Below, piece after piece: positions 12,006 to 12,828 of a stretch of DNA of 12,828 nucleotides (position 1 is its first letter; every line of letters starts with the position of its first letter). Under the pieces are notes generated by a model. The model was given only the letters and a program-made list of their open reading frames with translations. It was not told the DNA's origin and searched no databases. The stretch is taken from contig JAPPOW010000106.1 of the NCBI GenBank assembly GCA_028817775.1, positions 1 to 12,828 of the forward strand, in the 5' to 3' direction. The position numbers and the translations under genes are program-made. The DNA comes from Candidatus Melainabacteria bacterium. GTDB lineage: Bacteria > Cyanobacteriota > Vampirovibrionia > LMEP-6097.

Positions 12006-12828
12006 ATGCCAAGTCGCTGTAAACATCCAATATTACGCACACTAATCACAGTTATCACCCTGGGCTGTGGCTTACTAAATATATTCTCTGTCATTGGTCC
12101 AATCCCAGCAGAACAATTAGTCCTGCTGCAAAAAATCTTCTCGATTCAATTTTTAACACTATCAAAATTTCTTACCTTGGTTCTAGGCTTTGCTCTAGTC
12201 ATTAGTTCAATTAATATTTATCGCCAGAAAGAGCGCGCCTATCATTTTGTTTTTGCTTTTGCTGGTCTCTCAGTAATTTTTCATCTCACAAAAAACTTAG
12301 ACTTTGAAAGTGCCATCTTGCCATTTCTATTGATGGTGATTCTGTTCTATTCACGTAAAACTTTTAAAGTTAGAAGTCATAACCCTAATTTCAAGCTTGC
12401 AGCAGCCAGGCTAGGACTTACTATAGCTTCAGCCCTGGCTTATAGTGTTGCTGGTTTTTGGTTTCTAGAAAGATCAGACCTCGGCTTTAATTTTGATATA
12501 GGGGACTCAATCTATTACAGCATTAGAGCGCTATGTTTCAGCCTGCCAGCAGGCTTAGTACCAAGCAATGATTATGCCACCTGGTTCCTGCACTCACTAA
12601 GATTAGTAAGTTTTGGGATTATAAGCATGAGCTTATTTACTTTCTTTAAGCCTGCAGAACACAAGAACAAAGCAGTCAAACCGGAGAAATCTGTCGTAAA
12701 AGATATATTAGAGAAACATGGCACTAGCTCACTTGACTTCTTTAAACTCTGGGACGACAAATCTTACTACTTCTCCAATAGCACCAAATCATTTCTAGCT
12801 TATAGAATTGAAGACGATAGCATTATTG
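12006..12828 (+). CDS. MprF-like phosphatidylglycerol lysyltransferase (DUF2156) protein, 3'-truncated by window edge
   Basis: An open frame of 274 codons runs from ATG at 12006 to the window end with no stop. Hydrophobic segments at about residues 11-33, 48-68, 79-95, 103-115, 133-151 and 193-213 indicate a multi-pass membrane protein. After a Lys-rich linker (about 216-232), the sequence ILEKHGTSSLDFFKLWDDKSYYFS, then SFLAYRIEDDSII, matches the start of the MprF/LPG-synthetase C-terminal domain ('FAL..DK.YFFS...FLAYRV'). That domain uses aminoacyl-tRNA to add lysine or another amino acid to phosphatidylglycerol, lowering surface charge. An in-frame stop at 11988-11990 precludes a longer protein. 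No Shine-Dalgarno sequence is visible; a weak TATTAG (11993-11998) precedes by seven bases. It is not functionally tied to the sulfur genes. The amino acid specificity cannot be told. Confidence 0.8.
   Translation, partial: MPSRCKHPILRTLITVITLGCGLLNIFSVIGPIPAEQLVLLQKIFSIQFLTLSKFLTLVLGFALVISSINIYRQKERAYHFVFAFAGLSVIFHLTKNLDFESAILPFLLMVILFYSRKTFKVRSHNPNFKLAAARLGLTIASALAYSVAGFWFLERSDLGFNFDIGDSIYYSIRALCFSLPAGLVPSNDYATWFLHSLRLVSFGIISMSLFTFFKPAEHKNKAVKPEKSVVKDILEKHGTSSLDFFKLWDDKSYYFSNSTKSFLAYRIEDDSII

Noticed and set aside
12572..12760. Minus-strand 62-residue frame near the right end
   Set aside because: It is antisense to the MprF-like gene, whose frame remains open to the edge and shows membrane segments and family motifs.
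1..12828. HIP1 octamer (GCGATCGC) typical of many photosynthetic cyanobacteria
   Set aside because: None was seen on reading, so it cannot be used to support a photosynthetic cyanobacterium.
8147..12828. MprF-like gene as part of the sulfur operon
   Set aside because: It is in the same direction with a 49-base gap, but its role in lipid modification has no evident link; co-transcription remains possible.

Overview
This 12.8-kb window has about 40% GC and is densely coded. It looks like chromosomal DNA from the cyanobacterial lineage. Three proteins point there: a DUF760 protein (a family I know from cyanobacteria and chloroplasts), an ECF sigma factor closely resembling cyanobacterial SigG, and a TusA with the cyanobacterial-style 'TPCPxNFVRTKL' motif. 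No photosynthesis gene and no HIP1 octamer (GCGATCGC) was seen, so a non-photosynthetic sister group such as Vampirovibrionia/Melainabacteria is a reasonable guess. That placement is inference. I saw no tRNA, rRNA, CRISPR array, transposase or phage gene.

Layout. (1) 1-2597, minus strand: an ABC exporter (fused membrane and ATPase domains) followed by its HlyD-type adaptor, which runs off the left edge. The stop and start codons overlap as TGATG. (2) 2748-3811, plus strand: a TusA-type sulfur carrier and two unrecognised genes, packed with 6- and 11-base gaps. (3) 3771-5043, minus strand: triosephosphate isomerase, a palindromic repeat, then the DUF760 gene. The DUF760 gene overlaps the unknown plus-strand gene tail-to-tail by 41 bases. 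(4) 5333-6787, plus strand: the SigG-like ECF sigma factor and a single-pass membrane protein whose outer domain resembles Spy/CpxP/CnrX sensors, probably its anti-sigma factor. (5) 6780-8111, minus strand: a secretin-like periplasmic protein with N0/N1 modules but no obvious pore domain. (6) 8147-11956, plus strand: an assimilatory sulfur operon with a ferredoxin-type sulfite/nitrite reductase, a CC/CxxC-type APS reductase, and two siroheme enzymes. Together they reduce activated sulfate to sulfide and make the siroheme the reductase needs. (7) 12006 to the right edge: the start of an MprF-like protein (membrane segments, then the beginning of the lysyltransferase domain).

The intergenic spaces hold most of the unusual signals. 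Two related, multi-hairpin palindromic elements (about 5075-5197 and 7982-8124) share sequence blocks, while several of their hairpin stems differ in sequence but keep their pairing. Two simpler REP-like palindromes lie at 4161-4245 and 10495-10576. A perfect 12-bp dyad (8117-8143) carries a TATAAT box in each arm, facing the two divergent genes. Several lead genes have a -10-like box only 6-9 bases before the start codon and no Shine-Dalgarno sequence. This suggests leaderless transcripts, whereas some other genes (cobA, the ABC gene, sigG) have clear ribosome-binding sites.
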